A stretch of 64,000 nucleotides of DNA, taken from the NCBI GenBank assembly GCA_049323795.1, contig JBMOOH010000005.1, forward strand, positions 62,001 through 126,000, given 5' to 3'. A model generated the notes under the pieces. The model did no database searches, had not been told where the DNA came from, and saw only the letters and a list, made by a program, of their open reading frames with translations. The position numbers were made by a program, and so were the translations under genes. Each line of letters starts with the position of its first letter. The stretch's first letter is position 1. Source of the stretch: JAOADN01 sp049323795 (GTDB lineage Bacteria > Pseudomonadota > Alphaproteobacteria > Rhodobacterales > Rhodobacteraceae). This document shows positions 8,065 through 16,121 of the stretch, piece after piece.

Positions 8065-8781
8065 TCACGGCAGGGTCCGCGCGGGGTCCGGATCGTGCCC
8101 GAAGAGCTCGGGACAGTCCTCGGCGCATCTGTTGGTCAGGATGATCCAGGCCAGATGCAGCGTCGCCAGCCCCGCCAGAAGGCAGAAGAACGAGATGTAG
8201 GCATAGCGCAGGAACGTCACGTCCAGCACCACAACCGCCGCCACCGTCACCGCGAAATGCCGCATGTGCCGGTAGCGCGACAGGGCGGGTGGGGCGAGGA
8301 TCAGGAAGACGTAGAGCGTGTAGGTGATCCAGCGCGGCAGGATCTGGTCGAGCAGCATCGAATTCTCGTAGGCCAGCGAGTTCCGGTTGACCGTGACCAC
8401 CAGCCAGTCGGTCCCGAAGCCGTGCGGGATGTAGAGCAGCAAGCCAAGCAGCAGCCCGACCCCGGTCATCGCCAGGAACCAGGGACGGCGGCGGCTCTCC
8501 GGCGGCTCCAGCACCCAGACGGCGAAGGGAATCCAGAACGGCCACATGAACCAGGTGAAGAAGATGAAGCCCATCGCGCCCCAGACCATCGTGGCCTGGT
8601 CGCCGGCGTTCATGCCCACCCAGACGAAGCCTTCCGAAAACTGCTGGATGCCCGCGAAGAGCGGCATCAGGCCGATCGGAAGGTAGCGCCAGTTGCTTCT
8701 GGCGGCCTTGGCGACGATCCCGGCGCCCCCGGCCGTGAGAAGCGCGCTCGCGGTGAAGCTCACCGTTGCCGAGAGACACAT
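8065..8781 (-). CDS. DUF6629-type integral membrane protein
   Basis: This 238-residue protein has about seven hydrophobic segments and starts MCLSATVSFTAS. It carries PLFAGIQQFSEGFVWVG, a pattern I associate with DUF6629 membrane proteins. The C-terminal tail (CAEDCPELFGHDPDP) holds two cysteines and acidic residues and lies outside the membrane. Some residues recall heme or metal-binding helices (Met1-Cys2, several His in HGFGTDW, RYRHMRHF), but no cofactor can be assigned. It sits 16 bases after arcC and 71 before prs inside the long minus-strand run, so it is probably expressed with the arginine deiminase genes. Confidence 0.65.
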   Translation of the reverse strand: MCLSATVSFTASALLTAGGAGIVAKAARSNWRYLPIGLMPLFAGIQQFSEGFVWVGMNAGDQATMVWGAMGFIFFTWFMWPFWIPFAVWVLEPPESRRRPWFLAMTGVGLLLGLLLYIPHGFGTDWLVVTVNRNSLAYENSMLLDQILPRWITYTLYVFLILAPPALSRYRHMRHFAVTVAAVVVLDVTFLRYAYISFFCLLAGLATLHLAWIILTNRCAEDCPELFGHDPDPARTLP

Positions 8782-8797
8782 GGCCCTGTCCTCTTCC

Positions 8798-9715
8798 CTA
8801 GCCCGAGATCACGGTTCCGGCCGTGCCGGACAGGATTGCGGCCGCATCTTCCATCCGGCCGATGCCCGCCATCCTGCCACCGGCGGCGACGAAGTCCAGC
8901 CCGGCGGCGACCTTCGGCCCCATCGACCCGGCGGGCAGCGTCATCTGCCTTGCCTCGGCGGCGGTGAGGCGCGGGAGGCGGCGGGCGGCGGGGGTGCCGA
9001 AGCCTTTCTGCACGCCGTCCACGTCCGTCAGCATCAGGAGCGCATCCGCCCCGATGCCCCGCGCCAGCAGCGCGCTGGCATGGTCCTTGTCGATCACCGC
9101 CTCGATACCCGTCAGGCTGCCGTCGCCGCGCCGGACGACCGGGATGCCGCCGCCGCCGGCGCAGATCACCACCACGCCCTGCGCCAGCAAGAGCCGGATC
9201 ACCCGCAGGTCGGGAATCTCGACGGGCCTCGGCGAGGGCACGACCCGCCGCCAGAACGCACCGTCCGGGGCGACGGTCCAGCCGCGCGCGGCCGCCAGGC
9301 GCTTTGCCTCAGCCTCGGGGTATACCGGGCCGACGGGCTTGGTGGGTCGGGCAAAGGCGGGGTCGGCAGGGTCGACCAGAACCTGGGTCAGAAGCGCCGC
9401 GACAGGCCGATCATGGCCAAGGGCATTCTCCAGCTCCTGCTCGATCAGATAGCCGATCATGCCCTCGGTTTCCGCGCCCAGCATGTCGAGCGGTTCGGGC
9501 GCATCGGGCCGGTAGGCCGCGCCTTGCAGGGCCAGCAGCCCGACCTGCGGGCCGTTGCCGTGGGTGACGACCAGATCGTGCCCCGCCCGCACCAGCCCGG
9601 CCAGCGCGACCGCCGCGCGGCCCGCATTGGCGCGCTGGACCTCTGCCGTCACCGGCTCGCCCCGCCGCAGAAGCGCGTTGCCGCCAAGGGCCGCGACCAC
9701 CAGCATCGGCCTCAT
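8798..9715 (-). CDS. arcC: carbamate kinase
   Basis: This 305-residue enzyme transfers phosphate from carbamoyl phosphate to ADP, giving ATP, CO2 and ammonia: the energy-yielding step of the arginine deiminase pathway. Family motifs are ALGGNALLRRG at the N-terminus, VVTHGNGPQVG, VVICAGGGGIPVV, and AVIDKDHASALLA for nucleotide binding, then GSMGPKVAA near the C-terminus. The ATG at 9715 overlaps the arcB stop (ATGA), so the two are translationally coupled. Being cytoplasmic and beside arcA and arcB, it is catabolic rather than part of carbamoyl phosphate synthesis. Confidence 0.95.
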   Translation of the reverse strand: MRPMLVVAALGGNALLRRGEPVTAEVQRANAGRAAVALAGLVRAGHDLVVTHGNGPQVGLLALQGAAYRPDAPEPLDMLGAETEGMIGYLIEQELENALGHDRPVAALLTQVLVDPADPAFARPTKPVGPVYPEAEAKRLAAARGWTVAPDGAFWRRVVPSPRPVEIPDLRVIRLLLAQGVVVICAGGGGIPVVRRGDGSLTGIEAVIDKDHASALLARGIGADALLMLTDVDGVQKGFGTPAARRLPRLTAAEARQMTLPAGSMGPKVAAGLDFVAAGGRMAGIGRMEDAAAILSGTAGTVISG

Positions 9716-10713
9716 GCCCCCAGCGTGGCGACCAGCACCGCCTTGATCGTGTGCAGCCGGTTCTCGGCCTGATCGAACACCACCGAGGCCGGGCTTTCGA
9801 ACACCTCGTCGCTGACCTCCATCTCGGTCAGGCCGAACTTCTCGGCGATGTCGCGACCCACCGCCGTCTCGGTGTTGTGGAAGGCGGGCAGGCAATGCAT
9901 GAACCGCGCCCGCGGGTTGCCGGTGCGCGCCATCATCGCCGCATCGATCCGCCAGGGCGACAGAAGCTTGATGCGCTCGGCCCATTTCTCCTCGGCCTCG
10001 CCCATCGACAGCCAGACGTCGGTGTAAAGGAAATCGGCCCCCTTCACCGCCTCGTCGGAGTCCTTGGTCACGGTGATGCGCGCGCCGGTTTCCCGGGCGA
10101 TGGCTTCGGCCTCGTCGATCACCGCCTTCTTCGGCCAGCAGGCCTTGGGGCCGCCAAGCCGGACGTCCATCCCCATCTTGGCCCCGCCGATCAAGAGGCT
10201 TTCACCGACGTTGTTCCCGGCATCGCCGAGGAAAGCGAAGGCGATCTTGCGCAGGGGCTTTTCGGCATGTTCCTGCATGGTCAGGAAATCGGCCAGCACC
10301 TGGGTCGGGTGGAACTGGTCGGTCAGGCCGTTGTAGACCGGCACGCCCGCGTGGCGCGCCAACTCCTCGACGATCTCCTGGCCGAAGCCGCGATATTCGA
10401 TCGCGTCATAGACCCGTCCCAGAACGCGGGCGGTGTCCTTGACACTTTCCTTGTGGCCGATATGGCTGCCCGAGGGGCCGAGATAGGTCACATGCGCACC
10501 CTGGTCATGCGCCGCGACCTCGAAGCCGACGCGGGTGCGGGTCGAATCCTTCTCGAAGATCAGCGCGATCTCGCGCCCCTTCAGCAACTGCTGTTCGGTG
10601 CCGGCGTATTTCGCGGCCTTGAGGTCGGCGGAAAGTTTCAGGAGGAAGCCGATTTCCGCCGGGGTATAGTCCCGCAGCGTCAGGAAATGGCGGTTGCGCA
10701 GGTTGAAGCTCAT
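9712..10713 (-). CDS. arcB: ornithine carbamoyltransferase, catabolic
   Basis: This 333-residue enzyme splits citrulline with phosphate to ornithine and carbamoyl phosphate in the arginine deiminase pathway. It has the carbamoyl-phosphate site S57-T-R-T-R61, FHPTQ, and the HCLP motif (FMHCLPAFH) that binds ornithine. Sequence alone does not separate anabolic ArgF from catabolic ArcB with certainty; the length of about 333, typical of catabolic forms, and the flanking arcA and arcC decide for ArcB. It lies 18 bases after arcA and overlaps arcC by 4 bases. Confidence 0.95.
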   Translation of the reverse strand: MSFNLRNRHFLTLRDYTPAEIGFLLKLSADLKAAKYAGTEQQLLKGREIALIFEKDSTRTRVGFEVAAHDQGAHVTYLGPSGSHIGHKESVKDTARVLGRVYDAIEYRGFGQEIVEELARHAGVPVYNGLTDQFHPTQVLADFLTMQEHAEKPLRKIAFAFLGDAGNNVGESLLIGGAKMGMDVRLGGPKACWPKKAVIDEAEAIARETGARITVTKDSDEAVKGADFLYTDVWLSMGEAEEKWAERIKLLSPWRIDAAMMARTGNPRARFMHCLPAFHNTETAVGRDIAEKFGLTEMEVSDEVFESPASVVFDQAENRLHTIKAVLVATLGA

Positions 10714-10731
10714 CGTTCTGTTCCTTCTGTG

Positions 10732-11961
10732 TCAGGCCGGGTCGCGGATCGTCGGGCAGGTCATGCAATGCCCGCCGCCCCGGCCCCGGCCAAGCTCGGC
10801 CCCCGGCATCTCGCGCACGTCGATGCCTTCGGCGCGCAGCATGGCATTGGTGTCGTCGTTGCGGTCATAGCCCACGATCACGCCGGGACGCAGCGCCACC
10901 ACGTTGTTGCCGTCGTTCCACTGCTCGCGCGCACGCTCGGCCGGATCGCTGCCGCCGGTGGGCACGATCCTGAGCTTCTTGTAGCCGATGATCTCGGCCA
11001 CGACCTCGAAGATCGGGCGGCGGTCCTCGGTGACGCGGAAGGGCCGGTCCGGCCCGTCGGGGCGCAGGTCGAAGCAGGTGATGCCGTCGGCCACTTCCTT
11101 GAAGGTCGTCACCACATCGCCGCCGCAGAAGGTGAACACGGTGTCGAGATGCATCGCCGACCGGGTGCGCGGCAGGCGGCAGGCGACGACGCGCGATGCA
11201 GCCCCCTGATCGAAGAGCGCCTGGGCGAAAAGTCCGATGCCCTGGGCGGACGACCGCTCGCCCATGCCGACGAGCACGGTGTCCTTGCCCACCGGCATGA
11301 TGTCGCCGCCCTCGAGGCTCGCCGGGCCGAAATCGTGCGTTGGATCGCCGAACAGCTCGCGCACCCGGCCGGCGAATTTCGGATGGTGACGGTAGATCGC
11401 GGTCGTCAGCAGCGTCTCGGGCTTCCTTGCCGCCCAGAACATCGGGTTCAGCGACACGCCGCCATGGACGAAGGCGCTGTTGTCGCGGGTGAAGATCATG
11501 TTGGGCAGCGGCGGCAGGATGAAGCCCGCCTTGCCGAGCCAGGCCCCGAACAGGCCTTCGGGGGCGAAGGGCAGATCGCCCACCGTCAGCCCGCCGATCA
11601 GCCAGCGGGCCAGATCGGCCCCCGGCAGCCCCTCCATCCACAGCCGCAAAGGCTCCACCATGCCCGCGCCCACGGTGGTCAGCGTGATCCGGTGGTCAAG
11701 CACGAAGGCGCGGCCCGCCGGAATGTCCAGCGTCTCGGCCAGAAGGTCGTTTGCGTCCAGCACCTCGATGCCTTCGGCGCGCATCAGGTCGGTGAAGACC
11801 GCGTGATCCTTGATCGCCTGCTTGACCCAGAACACGTCGTCAAACAGGAGTTCGTCGCAGTTCTCGGGCGTCAGGCGGCGATGCGCGAGGCCCGGGCGGC
11901 AGACCAGCACCTGGCGCAGGCGGCCGGACTCGGAATGGACACCGAGGGTTGGTTCGGACAT
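10732..11961 (-). CDS. arcA: arginine deiminase
   Basis: This 409-residue enzyme hydrolyses arginine to citrulline and ammonia, the first step of the arginine deiminase pathway. Hallmarks are the N-terminal GVHSESGRLRQVLVCRPG, MIFTRDNSAFV, SLEGGDIMPVG (substrate Asp/Glu), LDTVFTFC with catalytic His/Asp region, and the C-terminal GGGHCMTCP in which the first Cys is the nucleophile. Full length for the family. Start and stop leave 12 bases to arcD upstream and 18 to arcB downstream, so the four arc genes form one unit. In bacteria the pathway typically yields ATP without oxygen and raises pH. Confidence 0.97.
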   Translation of the reverse strand: MSEPTLGVHSESGRLRQVLVCRPGLAHRRLTPENCDELLFDDVFWVKQAIKDHAVFTDLMRAEGIEVLDANDLLAETLDIPAGRAFVLDHRITLTTVGAGMVEPLRLWMEGLPGADLARWLIGGLTVGDLPFAPEGLFGAWLGKAGFILPPLPNMIFTRDNSAFVHGGVSLNPMFWAARKPETLLTTAIYRHHPKFAGRVRELFGDPTHDFGPASLEGGDIMPVGKDTVLVGMGERSSAQGIGLFAQALFDQGAASRVVACRLPRTRSAMHLDTVFTFCGGDVVTTFKEVADGITCFDLRPDGPDRPFRVTEDRRPIFEVVAEIIGYKKLRIVPTGGSDPAERAREQWNDGNNVVALRPGVIVGYDRNDDTNAMLRAEGIDVREMPGAELGRGRGGGHCMTCPTIRDPA

Positions 11962-11973
11962 GGGGTTCTCCGG

Positions 11974-13425
11974 TCAGAGATAAGTGGCGACGCTGAGCGC
12001 GGCCATGATGAAAAGGGTCAGGATCAGAAGCAGCGGCCAGACGAAGGCCAGCCAGCGCTGGTAGGGCACCCGCGCGATGGCCAGCCCGCCGATCACCACC
12101 GCGAAGGTCGGGTTGATCAGGTTCACCAGCCCGTTGGCCGACTGATAGGCGGTGACGGCCAGCGACCGGTCCACCCCGGCAAAATCGGACAGCGGCGCCA
12201 GGATCGGCATCGACAGCACCGCAAGACCCGAGGAGGACGGGACAAAGAAGCTCATCCCGACCTGGATCCAGTAGAGCAGGTTGATGAAGGCAAGGTCGGA
12301 CAGGCCCGAGACGGCCCCGGCGGCGGCGTTCAGGATGGTGTCGGCGATCAGCCCCTGTTCCATCACCACGACGATGCCGCGCGCCAGCCCGATGACCAGC
12401 GCCACGCCCAGAAGGTCGCGCGCGCCGTCGATGAAGGCCCCGGTCAGCCGCTTTTCACCCAGCCGCCCGATCAGCCCGACGACGATGGCGGCAGCGAAGA
12501 ACAGCGCGCTCATCTGCGCCATCCACCAGCCCTGCGAGGACACCCCCCAAATCAGCGCGGCGAAGGTCAGCGCGAACAGGACCAGCACCACCGACTGCGT
12601 GCCGGTCAGCACGTCGCCAGCACTTTTCCCACCGGCCCCGGCAAAGGCGGCGCGGTGGTCGTCGGCCAGGTCGGCCACCTGCGACTGCGACGGATCGCGC
12701 TGGACGCGGGACGCATAGCGCATGACATAGGCGATGCAGATCGCCAGCCCGCCCAGCAGGATCACCAGCCGCAGCGCCAGCCCGTCGGTGAAGGGCACCC
12801 CCGCGGCGTTCGAGGCGATCACCGTGGCGAAGGGGTTGATGGTCGAGCCGAGCGTGCCGATCCCGGCGCCCAGAAGGATGATCGCCGCCCCCGTCACCGC
12901 ATCATAGCCCGCCGCGATCATTACCGGCACCAGAAGCCCGTAGAAGGCCAGCGTCTCCTCGGCCATGCCGTAGGTCGTGCCGCCAAGCGCGAAGAGGCTC
13001 ATCAGGATCGGGATCATCCAGATCTCGCGCCCCTTCAGCCGGACCATTGCCCTGCGGATGCCGGTGTCGATGGCGCCGGTGGCGTTGACGACGCCCAGGA
13101 AACCGCCGAGCAGGATCACGAACAGCGCCACGTCGATGGCGTTGGCGGCATAGCTCACGGGATCGTAGAAGCCCGCGACCGGCGCCATCAGGATATCGAG
13201 GATGCCCTGCGGGTTGGCCTCGACCGTCTTGTAGGTGCCGGCGACCGCGATCTCGCGGCCGACGGCCTCGCTCGCCACCCGGTCGAACCGGCCCGCCGGG
13301 ATGACCCAGGTCAGGCCCGCGACGAGCACGATCAGCGCGAAGAGGATCGTGTAGGCGGTCGGGAAGCGGGCCGCGAGCCGGTCGCTCCGCGGCCTTGGGC
13401 CGACATCGTTCCTGGCATCGTTCAT
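11974..13425 (-). CDS. arcD: YfcC/ArcD-type arginine-ornithine exchanger
   Basis: This 483-residue membrane protein has about twelve hydrophobic segments and belongs to the YfcC / C4-dicarboxylate anaerobic carrier (DcuC-like) superfamily, from which several ArcD antiporters derive. Visible family features are FPTAYTILFALIVLVAGLTWVIPAG at the N-terminus, GTTYGMAEET, GSTINPFAT and PSSSGLAVLSMPILAPL. Immediately before arcA, it most likely exchanges external arginine for internal ornithine. The start has a GGGGTAGGAACG leader. It begins 34 bases after the cytochrome c stop. The arginine/ornithine substrate is inferred from position, since YfcC proteins can carry other substrates. Confidence 0.85.
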   Translation of the reverse strand: MNDARNDVGPRPRSDRLAARFPTAYTILFALIVLVAGLTWVIPAGRFDRVASEAVGREIAVAGTYKTVEANPQGILDILMAPVAGFYDPVSYAANAIDVALFVILLGGFLGVVNATGAIDTGIRRAMVRLKGREIWMIPILMSLFALGGTTYGMAEETLAFYGLLVPVMIAAGYDAVTGAAIILLGAGIGTLGSTINPFATVIASNAAGVPFTDGLALRLVILLGGLAICIAYVMRYASRVQRDPSQSQVADLADDHRAAFAGAGGKSAGDVLTGTQSVVLVLFALTFAALIWGVSSQGWWMAQMSALFFAAAIVVGLIGRLGEKRLTGAFIDGARDLLGVALVIGLARGIVVVMEQGLIADTILNAAAGAVSGLSDLAFINLLYWIQVGMSFFVPSSSGLAVLSMPILAPLSDFAGVDRSLAVTAYQSANGLVNLINPTFAVVIGGLAIARVPYQRWLAFVWPLLLILTLFIMAALSVATYL

Positions 13426-13459
13426 CGTTCCTACCCCTTCGTTCCGGCGGACTGCCGGT

Positions 13460-13930
13460 CTATTCCCCGCCGCCCATCTTCATCATCAGCGCGGCGATCT
13501 CGGGCGGGATGTCCGCCTTGGTGAACCGCTTCTGCTCCTCGGCGTCGTGAACGAAGGCGGTGATGTCGGCCAGTTCCTGCCCGGTCAGCTCGATCTGGCT
13601 TCCGAGTTCCTCGCGCTGGAGTTCCACCATCGTCTCGGCCCCCCGCCACATGCTGGCGGCGAAGTCGAAGGGGTTCATCATCTGCTCCATGTAGTCGGCG
13701 TCGAGCGCCGGCGCTTCGGACCCGCCGATGCCGTTGACCGAGTGGCAGACGACGCAGCCCTTGGCCGCGAAGAGCCGCCGTCCCTCGGCCGCGTCCATCT
13801 GCGGAAGGATGATCCCCTTCGAGATCATCGGCATGTCGCCCGGCTGCGTCTGTTGCTGCGCGCCCGCCGCTACCGGCGCTGCGCCGGTCAGGATGAGCGC
13901 AAGGATGAACCCTGTCGTGTCGTTCTTCAT
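13460..13930 (-). CDS. exported class I cytochrome c
   Basis: This 156-residue protein has a signal peptide (about residues 1-24, ending AAGAQ) and one heme-binding CVVCH motif (AAKGCVVCHSVNG), with a candidate distal Met in the EQMMNPFDFAA segment. It is a periplasmic single-heme cytochrome c. The spacing and the WRGAETMVELQ segment resemble small cytochromes c of sulfur or copper-linked electron transfer, but the partner is not known. Its ATG overlaps the preceding methyltransferase stop (ATGA). Being translated from the same message as the arc genes links it to low-oxygen respiration. Confidence 0.9.
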   Translation of the reverse strand: MKNDTTGFILALILTGAAPVAAGAQQQTQPGDMPMISKGIILPQMDAAEGRRLFAAKGCVVCHSVNGIGGSEAPALDADYMEQMMNPFDFAASMWRGAETMVELQREELGSQIELTGQELADITAFVHDAEEQKRFTKADIPPEIAALMMKMGGGE

Positions 13931-14583
13931 GGCGTTGCCGTCCCTCCTCTGTGCCGCCGCGGCAGGAATGCCGGGACGCTCTGCGCCCAGGCGTCATACT
14001 CGGCGCCGAACCGCGCACGCGCCTCGGCCTCCTCCCGGCGGGCCAGGCGAATATACATCCAGATCAGCACCGGATACATGGCCAGCGTCAGGATCGTCGG
14101 CCACTGCACCAGGAACCCGGTCAGGATCAGCACGAAGCCCGCATATTGCGGATGGCGGATGCGCGCATAGGGGCCGGTCGTGGCCAGCCGCCCGGCGCGC
14201 TGCGCCGCGTAGAGCGCCGGCCACGCCACCGAAAGAAGCCAGAACCCGCCGCCGATCAGCACGAAGCTGAGCAGGTGGAACGGGCCGAAATGCGGATTGG
14301 CCCGCCAGCCGGACAGCGTCTCGGGCAGATGGCCGGCATTGTGCGAGAACCAGTCGATGCCCGGATAGGCGGACTGAAGCCAGCCCGAGAGCAGGTAGAT
14401 GGTCAGCGGAAAGCCGTACATCTCGGCGAAAAGGGCGACGAGGAAGGCGCTGAAGGCCCCGAAACTGCGCCAGTCGCGCGGCGTCTGCGGCTTGCTGAAG
14501 CTGAGCGCGAAGATGATGAAGACGGCGGCGTTGACGAAGGCGAGCAGCCAGAGCCCGTAGGCCGGCGACACATCAAGGGTCAT
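13927..14583 (-). CDS. membrane methyltransferase of the isoprenylcysteine/phospholipid type
   Basis: This 218-residue protein has five to six membrane segments and the C-terminal ICMT/PEMT-like pattern: TTGPYARIRHPQYAGFVLILTGFL followed by RREEAEARARFGAEYDAWAQSVPAFLPR. This matches small bacterial methyltransferases that modify lipids or membrane substrates with S-adenosylmethionine; isoprenylated cysteine is not expected in this organism. Such genes are commonly found next to DUF2933 genes, as here. It overlaps both neighbours (ATGA at 14583 and at 13930), so DUF2933, methyltransferase and cytochrome are translated as a coupled set. The substrate is unknown. Confidence 0.82.
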   Translation of the reverse strand: MTLDVSPAYGLWLLAFVNAAVFIIFALSFSKPQTPRDWRSFGAFSAFLVALFAEMYGFPLTIYLLSGWLQSAYPGIDWFSHNAGHLPETLSGWRANPHFGPFHLLSFVLIGGGFWLLSVAWPALYAAQRAGRLATTGPYARIRHPQYAGFVLILTGFLVQWPTILTLAMYPVLIWMYIRLARREEAEARARFGAEYDAWAQSVPAFLPRRHRGGTATP

Positions 14584-14918
14584 GACTGCCCGGCCTTCCC
14601 GTCCGGTGCGGCCCCGTCGGTCCCCAGCGTGGCCGCCTCATCGGGCCGGGGCGCTCTCCGGGCGCCATGCCCGCCATGGCCTCCCTGCCCCCCGTGCATC
14701 AGCGAATGCAGGCCGATGCAGGCAAGGAGCGGCACGAGGACAAGCAGATTGCCGAGCGGAACGTGAAGCCGGTGCTCGTAGACGAGGACGAGCGCGCTGA
14801 CGGCCGCGAAACCGATCAGCGCGATCCCCCAGCGCGTGCCGTACCAGGGGGCGGGCCGGGGGGCGGGACTGCCCGCCGCTTGCGTGCGGTGCCCTTGCGC
14901 GCCGTGATCGTGTTGCAT
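14580..14918 (-). CDS. DUF2933 family small membrane protein
   Basis: This 112-residue protein has a His-rich N-terminus (MQHDHGAQGHR), two closely spaced membrane segments around residues 37-72, and a C-terminal HSLMHGGQGGHGGHGARR. This layout is typical of DUF2933. The many His suggest metal binding, but no function is established. The ATG at 14918 follows GAGGAGACAAGAGCC; an ATG at 14942 would add only eight residues and lacks a site. It is the first gene of the long minus-strand run and is followed at once (ATGA) by the membrane methyltransferase. Confidence 0.8.
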   Translation of the reverse strand: MQHDHGAQGHRTQAAGSPAPRPAPWYGTRWGIALIGFAAVSALVLVYEHRLHVPLGNLLVLVPLLACIGLHSLMHGGQGGHGGHGARRAPRPDEAATLGTDGAAPDGKAGQS

Positions 14919-15303
14919 GGCTCTTGTCTCCTCGGCCCGCATCTGCGGACCAGCCCAAGATGGGACGCCGGATCGCCGCCGGGATTACAGGCTTCCCCGG
15001 CAGGTCGGGCGCGGCGGACCGGTCCCTCTTCCGGCTCCGTGCCGGCGTCCGGGTTGATCTGGGTCAACGTGGCGCGGCGCGCGGCGCCCTAGGGTCGCCG
15101 CATGGAACCCGGAAGCCGATCATCGATCCGTCGGAATGCAGGGGCGGTCCGCACCGTCCTGCCGGCGGTGGTTCTCGGCCCGGCGGCGCCGGCCGGCACG
15201 GTCGAGTCCGCCGGATCATCCTCGGCGCTCCGCAGCGATCCGGCCCGTCCCGGCCGCCCTGCCAGTGCACTTCATTCCTTCGACCGAGCGAACGGATAAC
15301 ATC
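14919..15303. other. divergent intergenic region with FNR box
   Basis: This 385-base gap separates the minus-strand DUF2933 operon from the plus-strand ECF sigma gene. It holds the FNR-type site at 15054-15067 (own entry). I see no clear sigma-70 -10 element; the rest is very GC-rich and carries no convincing gene. Confidence 0.6.
15054..15067 (-). promoter_or_regulatory. FNR/FnrL-type binding site
   Basis: On the minus strand this reads TTGACCCAGATCAA, a near-perfect match to the FNR/FnrL consensus TTGAT-N4-ATCAA (one mismatch, in the left arm). Its centre is 142 bases upstream of the DUF2933 start, which opens the operon containing cytochrome c and the arginine deiminase genes, and 243 bases from the ECF sigma start on the other side. 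Activation of the minus-strand operon under low oxygen is the simplest reading. NnrR/DNR-type regulators bind similar sequences. Confidence 0.7.
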
Positions 15304-15927
15304 ATGTTCCACGACGACATTCTCAGGTCCGACCAGCCCCGGCCCGTCGAACCCGATCCCTGCACAAGACTTGCCGCAAGACGCCCCCTGTACCTGGGCT
15401 ACCTGCGGCGGCGCATCGGCGACCCCGATGCAGCCGAGGACGTGCTGCAGGACTTCAGCCTCAAGGTGATCTGCGCGGCCCGCCACGCCGGCGTGGTCCG
15501 CAATACCGACGCGTGGCTTGCCCGCATTCTCAGGAACGCGCTTTACGACCACTACCGCCGGAGCGATGCGCGCCGCCGCGCCACGGCAGCCCATGCCGGC
15601 TATGCGGCGGCGCTGTCCGGGTCCGAAGAGGCTGCCCCGGGTTCCGCCGACGCGGACCAGGCCGACGAGCGGGCGGTCGATATCGGGACGGCGCTGGCGC
15701 GGATCCGGCCGGATCAGGCAGAACTGATCCGCGCGCTCTACCTGCAGGGCCGCTCGCGCGAGTCCCTCGCGGCTGCCCTGAACGTCAGACCCGGAACGCT
15801 GAACGTTCGGGTCCTGCGTGCCCGCCGGGCCCTGCGCGAGGAACTGGTTGGCCTGCGCTCCGGGATGAATGCAGCGGGACCGGCACCGGTCGCGGCCATC
15901 GCCACCGGTGCAGAGGCAGGTTCCTGA
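15304..15927 (+). CDS. ECF-type RNA polymerase sigma factor
   Basis: This 207-residue protein has region 2 (YLGYLRRRIGDPDAAEDVLQDFSLKVI, then TDAWLARILRNALYDHYRRSDARRR) and region 4 (ALARIRPDQAELIRALYLQGRSRESLAAALNVRPGTLNVRVLRARRALREEL). It is a small alternative sigma factor that directs RNA polymerase to its own promoter set. The tail after region 4 is Ala/Gly-rich. The ATG at 15304 has only a weak binding site. No anti-sigma gene is recognisable next to it. Its position between the FNR-linked operon and the metal ATPase genes suggests a role in metal or redox stress, but its targets cannot be named from sequence. Confidence 0.9.
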   Translation: MFHDDILRSDQPRPVEPDPCTRLAARRPLYLGYLRRRIGDPDAAEDVLQDFSLKVICAARHAGVVRNTDAWLARILRNALYDHYRRSDARRRATAAHAGYAAALSGSEEAAPGSADADQADERAVDIGTALARIRPDQAELIRALYLQGRSRESLAAALNVRPGTLNVRVLRARRALREELVGLRSGMNAAGPAPVAAIATGAEAGS

Positions 15928-15938
15928 CCGAACCGGTC

Positions 15939-15986
15939 GCCGGCCTGCGCGCCGGCCTGCGCCCCGGCCTGCGCCCCGGCTTGCGC
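15939..15986. repeat. 12-base tandem repeat, four copies
   Basis: Four consecutive 12-base units read GCCGGCCTGCGC, GCCGGCCTGCGC, CCCGGCCTGCGC and CCCGGCTTGCGC. They begin 12 bases after the sigma-factor stop codon. They do not fall in a recognisable gene. Confidence 0.85.
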
Positions 15987-16101
15987 GCCGTCGGCGCGAC
16001 GCACCCGCCCGCACAGCGGCCCCGGCGCCCGCAGCGACCGCGACGCCCCCCGGATCCGCCTGATGTCCGCAGATTTCACTTTCGCGCGGTCGGGGCCGCG
16101 G

Positions 16102-16121
16102 ACCCCGCGAGGTCGCGGGGT
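16102..16121. repeat. perfect inverted repeat with extra half-copy
   Basis: ACCCCGCG, a 4-base loop AGGT, then CGCGGGGT form a perfect 8-base-pair hairpin. The half-site ACCCCGCG recurs directly at 16132-16139, so alternative pairing is possible. It could be a terminator stem for the sigma gene (no T tract follows) or a regulatory site. Confidence 0.6.

Noticed and set aside
9751..13524. Very long open frame (over 1200 codons) on the plus strand opposite the arc genes
   Set aside because: Composition is Arg/Gln/His/Gly-rich with no family; it mirrors GC-rich codon use of arcA-arcD, which have clear motifs.
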